Of a stretch of 10,977 bases of DNA, positions 7,877 through 10,977 are shown piece by piece; positions within the stretch are counted from its first letter, which is position 1; every line of letters starts with the position of its first letter. Origin of the DNA: an uncultured Mycoplasmatota bacterium (GTDB lineage: Bacteria > Bacillota_I > Bacilli_A > RF39 > UBA660); contig USET01000027.1 in the NCBI GenBank assembly GCA_900553765.1, positions 1 through 10,977 of the forward strand. The letters are read 5' to 3'. The translations under genes were made by a program, and so were the position numbers. Below the pieces are notes generated by a model. The model saw only the letters and a list, made by a program, of their open reading frames with translations. It was not told the DNA's origin and ran no database searches.

Positions 7877-8386
7877 ATGAGAATCGCGAAGTATATCGGA
7901 ATAACCTGTTACACAGTAATTATACTTGTAACGACTTTTTTCTTGTTTACCTTTAATCAGTTTTCGGATAGTGAAATTGGTAGTACGACGATCGTTGGAT
8001 TATCTGAAAAGTGTGGAAACATGCGTGCGGGAAGTTTACTGATTGGTAAAAAAGAAATCGCAGCTGTCCAAAAAGGTGATAAGATTGTTTATTACAATAC
8101 GGAAAATGGAAGACGTAAAGTAGATATTGTGCAAGTAGAAGGCGTTATAAAGACGAATGAAAAAGAGTATACTTACGTGATTCATGATGGCTTATTTTTA
8201 TCAAGTGAATATTTGATTGGAGAAGTAGATCAAGTGAGAAGTATTCCTTTTCTTGGATATCTCTATCGAATTTTGACGAGTAAGCTTGGCTACTTTTTAC
8301 TAATTATGTTACCGATTATGATTGTTTTTATTACTCTTGTACGAAAATATGGGAAATCACTAAATCATGCGAAAAATCAGAATTAA
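7877..8386 (+). CDS. SipW-type signal-peptidase-like membrane protein, catalytic residues missing
   Basis: A 169-residue protein with a membrane segment at about 6-27, an extracytoplasmic core, and a second membrane segment at about 137-156. The end, IPFLGYLYRILTSKLGYF followed by a hydrophobic run, closely matches the C-terminus of archaeal/SipW-type signal peptidase I (usual form IPYLGYL..FL.SPLG). AGSLLIGKK (51-59) and GDKIVYY (67-73) match the strands after the active site. The usual SGSM serine motif is absent: the equivalent stretch is GLSEKCGNMRAGS. The usual THRV histidine motif is replaced by KVDIVQV, and the only histidines are H103 and H164. It is therefore probably an inactive relative, perhaps a chaperone or docking protein, unless S43 or C46 acts in a new way. 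The next gene starts 20 bases before its stop, so the pair is coupled. Confidence 0.7.
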   Translation: MRIAKYIGITCYTVIILVTTFFLFTFNQFSDSEIGSTTIVGLSEKCGNMRAGSLLIGKKEIAAVQKGDKIVYYNTENGRRKVDIVQVEGVIKTNEKEYTYVIHDGLFLSSEYLIGEVDQVRSIPFLGYLYRILTSKLGYFLLIMLPIMIVFITLVRKYGKSLNHAKNQN

Positions 8387-9296
8387 ACGTCTTACAAAGT
8401 TTCAACGTGGGATTGTAGCAATAGTTGGGGTTCTAACGTTTCTAACAGTCGGATTTACACTAGGACGTTTCGTTTATCATCAAGTATTAAATTTTTACTT
8501 TCGTACACAAAACTTTTATTTTGAGAGTGATAAGTTAACGCAGGATGGTGCAAGTTATTCTCTCGATTATTGGAATGGAGTCGACCCATACAATATCGTC
8601 ATTAATTTAAATAGTTTTAAAAACAATCATTTGAAAAGTGATAGTGATATCGATTATAAAGTTTCTTTTAACTGTTCCTCTGCAGTCATATGTAATAGTA
8701 CAAAAGATTCAGGAACGATTTATCACGACAGTAATAACGATCAGTTTATTGTAACGATTACTCCAACCCAGACATTTAAGGATGGTGACAGTGTCGTTGC
8801 AGAAATTGTCGCAGAATCTGTGAGTCCCTATCACAAGAAATTATCGGCTCAATTTAAGTTGGTCGTTGGAACGTATGGACTGAGCCATGAGATTATCGAT
8901 CATGAAAACGATGTTTATCTAGAAGTAAAAGTTACAAATACTTTGTTATTTTATACCGTAAAAGAAGCATTTGGTTCTTATCAGGTCGGTGATCAGTTGG
9001 CGATAGCGCAGTATAATGCGCTTAGCACAGAAGATAAGAAAAAGTGTGTGTCTGCCACAATTACGTTATCATTTGATCCGAATGTCGTGTATGTCGATAA
9101 TAATAGTACGACGTTTCTACAAGGCTATGATATTCAAACAGGGAAGATGAATGGCTACGATTATATCAATCAATTTACGTTTGATATGGAAGCATCAAGC
9201 AGTAGTATGGTGCGTTTTTATAAAAAGGATGTTACGAAGGATTATTCGAGCGATGGAAGTAGTGAAGGGGTAGTAAAGGTCGAATATCGTTACTAG
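8367..9296 (+). CDS. Membrane-anchored extracytoplasmic beta-rich protein (TasA-like?)
   Basis: A 309-residue protein. A basic N-terminus (MRKIRIKRLTKFQR) precedes one hydrophobic segment at about 16-33; there is no lipobox, no LPXTG sorting motif and no clear cleavage site. The rest is outside the membrane and looks like beta-sandwich repeats rich in D, N, S, T, V and Y. FYFESDKL (50-57) followed by YWNGVDPYNIVINLN (69-83) recalls the start of secreted proteins processed by SipW-type peptidases in gut Firmicutes, where the motif is roughly 'F..SD.L......W.G....I...L.N'. That resemblance and the coupled SipW-like gene upstream support a TasA/camelysin-like surface role, but the match is weak. 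Three cysteines (103, 109, 227). Start ATG 8367 lies inside the upstream gene; only a weak GGGAAA (8351-8356) is seen, so translation probably depends on the upstream gene. Confidence 0.75.
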   Translation: MRKIRIKRLTKFQRGIVAIVGVLTFLTVGFTLGRFVYHQVLNFYFRTQNFYFESDKLTQDGASYSLDYWNGVDPYNIVINLNSFKNNHLKSDSDIDYKVSFNCSSAVICNSTKDSGTIYHDSNNDQFIVTITPTQTFKDGDSVVAEIVAESVSPYHKKLSAQFKLVVGTYGLSHEIIDHENDVYLEVKVTNTLLFYTVKEAFGSYQVGDQLAIAQYNALSTEDKKKCVSATITLSFDPNVVYVDNNSTTFLQGYDIQTGKMNGYDYINQFTFDMEASSSSMVRFYKKDVTKDYSSDGSSEGVVKVEYRY

Positions 9297-9308
9297 GAGT
9301 TGGTATAG

Positions 9309-10289
9309 GTGAGTTGTAATATTGTAAAAGAATATGTTTCTTTTTCACAGAAAGCAATTAAGAAATATTTACAGGCAATTTTAGGACATTACTTTGATCA
9401 GGATATTTACGATGATTTAATTAATGCATATATCAATACACGTTATTATCATATGTATCCGATGGTAGATCCAAGATTCGAAAAGAATCTTGTCTATTAT
9501 TTGAAAAAATCATTAGAGAATGTAAAAGATGATGCGAAATATCGAAAGAAAGCAAAATATATGTTTTCGATGTTTCAATACATCTTATATTTTGATGGTG
9601 TTTGTGAGTGTGATTCCGTTCGTGCGATCATTACGAAGATCGCAAAGTTCCGCGAATCTGAACTTGGCTTTCACGATGATCAATTCGAGGTGAATTTTTA
9701 TAATCAATTGAAGGATGATTTGATCGCAAAGCAAGAATTTATCGATAAGTTTAAAGATAAGAATTTTAGTATTAATTACGTCAAGGTGAATAAAGATCGT
9801 ATTTTCAACTGTGAATTAGAGCATAATTTAAAGTTTTCGAAACTCTATAGTGAGTACGCGATACAAAAAGTATTTCACAATAAAGATATCGAAGAACAGA
9901 AATTATTCGTATTATATTCTCTTGTCGGTGTGAAGATATTGCAAGATATTATTAAAGGAATCTATCAAAAGTATTATTTGGTCGATTATGTTTTATCATT
10001 AAAAGATAAGCCGAAAAAACAAAAAAGACTACTCAATATCATCGACAATGATATTACAAAAGAAAAACTAGCATTTAAAATTTCTTATACAGAGTATCTC
10101 GACAACAAAGAAGAAGTTTATCGTCTCACGAGAGAGGGATTTCACATTGCGATTTGTCTAGACGATCACTTTGTATGGAATGAAGAGTCTTATGTATTGT
10201 TGCGTGTATTTACTTATATTATTACAGATGATCAGAAATTATACGATACGTTACAAGACTACTTCCAAGTATTATATATTCCAAAATAG
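9309..10289 (+). CDS. Unrecognised soluble protein, operon member
   Basis: A 326-residue protein starting with GTG at 9309, supported by AGGAG at 9295-9299, which overlaps the stop of the previous gene, nine bases before the start. I do not recognise a family. It has no signal peptide and no membrane segment, is rich in K, D, Y, F and I, and looks mostly alpha-helical, with an aromatic patch early on (TRYYHMYPMVDPRFEKNLVY, about 44-63). No P-loop, zinc motif or nuclease signature is visible. It lies 12 bases after the TasA-like gene and 10 bases before a membrane ATPase, and its codon style matches both. A cytoplasmic partner or regulator of the ATPase is the most economical guess, but nothing in the sequence proves it. 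Confidence 0.8.
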   Translation: MSCNIVKEYVSFSQKAIKKYLQAILGHYFDQDIYDDLINAYINTRYYHMYPMVDPRFEKNLVYYLKKSLENVKDDAKYRKKAKYMFSMFQYILYFDGVCECDSVRAIITKIAKFRESELGFHDDQFEVNFYNQLKDDLIAKQEFIDKFKDKNFSINYVKVNKDRIFNCELEHNLKFSKLYSEYAIQKVFHNKDIEEQKLFVLYSLVGVKILQDIIKGIYQKYYLVDYVLSLKDKPKKQKRLLNIIDNDITKEKLAFKISYTEYLDNKEEVYRLTREGFHIAICLDDHFVWNEESYVLLRVFTYIITDDQKLYDTLQDYFQVLYIPK

Positions 10290-10299
10290 AGGTGAGTAA

Positions 10300-10977
10300 A
10301 TGGATACAGTATTTCGTTTTTTATATGAATTTTTAAGTCAGTTTTTTGGTAGTTTATTACAGATTTGCATTGCGGCAATCGATGGGATTAAGCAGATGTT
10401 TGACTTCAAAGCATATCTGCGAATTCTAAATTTTTATAAAGAAGATTTCAATGGTCCAGAATGGGTATTTGTGGCACTTGTCATCGTATTTCTCGTTTTA
10501 ATTGTAGTAGCTATCATCTTTTTGATTGTCTTCTTAGTTCGTAAGTATATTCGTTTTAGAAAGACGTTAGTAGAGCAAGAAGAACTATTAGAAGAAGTTG
10601 CGAAATTAAACGACGAAGTATCTAGTTTGGTAAAGGAAAAAGAAGATATTCTAGCAATGAAAGTATCTCATTTAGGATTGAAACCAAACGAAAGTGAAAC
10701 AGAAGAAGTCGAGACGAAAGAAGAAGAGAATGTAAATGCGGATGGCGTGCGTTTTGCAAAGTTAAACGAAGTGGATATCGCATATCAAAGTTATACACCA
10801 CAAAATTATAATAATACGTTTACGCTTGAAGAATTGGTAGAGTTATTCCGTAATTTTGCAGCAAGTCAATTACATCTTTACTATAAGTCAGAGATGATTC
10901 GTATTTTTATCGCTGCTTTAGCATCGACAAAATTAATTATTTTACAAGGTATCTCTGGTACAGGTAAAACATCGCTT
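10300..10977 (+). CDS. Membrane-anchored McrB-like P-loop ATPase, 5' part (runs off window)
   Basis: An open frame of 226 codons from ATG 10300 to the window end with no stop, preceded by AGAGGTGA at 10288-10295. Order of parts: an amphipathic or hydrophobic N-terminal stretch (about 4-30), a strong membrane segment (about 55-80), basic RKYIRFRK, a probable coiled coil (about 86-123), an acidic linker (131-143), then FTLEELVELFRNFAASQ and a helix leading to LIILQGISGTGKTSL. GISGTGKT (217-224) is a perfect Walker A motif with K223 and T224 binding nucleotide phosphates. The context LIILQGISGTGKTSL resembles McrB-type AAA+ ATPases; Walker B, sensors and the rest lie beyond the edge. Classical McrB is cytoplasmic, so a membrane-anchored, coiled-coil form is unusual. 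It ends the visible operon, which may continue. Confidence 0.82.
   Translation, partial: MDTVFRFLYEFLSQFFGSLLQICIAAIDGIKQMFDFKAYLRILNFYKEDFNGPEWVFVALVIVFLVLIVVAIIFLIVFLVRKYIRFRKTLVEQEELLEEVAKLNDEVSSLVKEKEDILAMKVSHLGLKPNESETEEVETKEEENVNADGVRFAKLNEVDIAYQSYTPQNYNNTFTLEELVELFRNFAASQLHLYYKSEMIRIFIAALASTKLIILQGISGTGKTSL

Noticed and set aside
1030..10977. TGA read as tryptophan (Mollicutes code), since no right-hand gene ends in TGA
   Set aside because: Trp is TGG at every conserved Trp seen in rpoC and the other genes, and no frame is interrupted by TGA. Absence of TGA stops in six genes is weak evidence.
1..10977. CRISPR array, tRNA or rRNA genes
   Set aside because: No regularly spaced repeats and no tRNA or rRNA signatures were seen on either strand.

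Overview
The window looks like two unrelated pieces of Firmicutes DNA joined at about position 1030. The left piece (1-~1030) is comparatively GC-rich, uses GGC and mixed arginine codons, and resembles gut Clostridia of the Ruminococcus/Oscillospira type. It carries a divergent promoter region, a frameshifted Tim44-like zinc-ribbon gene and the first ~76 codons of an SPFH ('virion core') gene. The right piece (~1030-10977) is AT-rich, with CGT arginine, GGA/GGT glycine and TAA/TAG stops. It fits an uncultured gut Bacilli/Mollicutes-related lineage; RF39-like is a guess from gene content. Tryptophan is TGG throughout, which fits the standard code.

At the join, the SPFH start reads in frame into the second half of rpoB. 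The product would be 708 residues without the beta protrusion, lobe and rifampicin region. Because a cell needs an intact rpoB, an assembly chimera is the simplest reading, and the real 5' half of rpoB should lie elsewhere.

From ~1030 to 6568 the window holds the 3' half of rpoB and a complete rpoC that overlap by one base and end at an intrinsic terminator (6574-6604). The beta' trigger loop has Asn where the nearly universal catalytic-loop His is expected. The beta C-terminus is a long acidic tail.

From 6634 to ~7833 there is a one-gene unit with its own promoter: a type IV pilin-like protein whose C-terminus is a DUF6273-type, C-type-lectin-like domain. The last ~27 codons before its conserved end have unusual codon composition and could be a diversified region.

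From ~7832 to the right edge a new promoter drives four tightly packed genes: a SipW-type signal-peptidase-like membrane protein without recognisable catalytic residues, a membrane-anchored extracytoplasmic beta-rich protein of TasA-like appearance, an unrecognised 326-residue soluble protein, and a membrane-anchored P-loop ATPase (McrB-like) cut by the window end. I infer an envelope-associated system of unknown function; its protein partnership is suggested only by operon structure.
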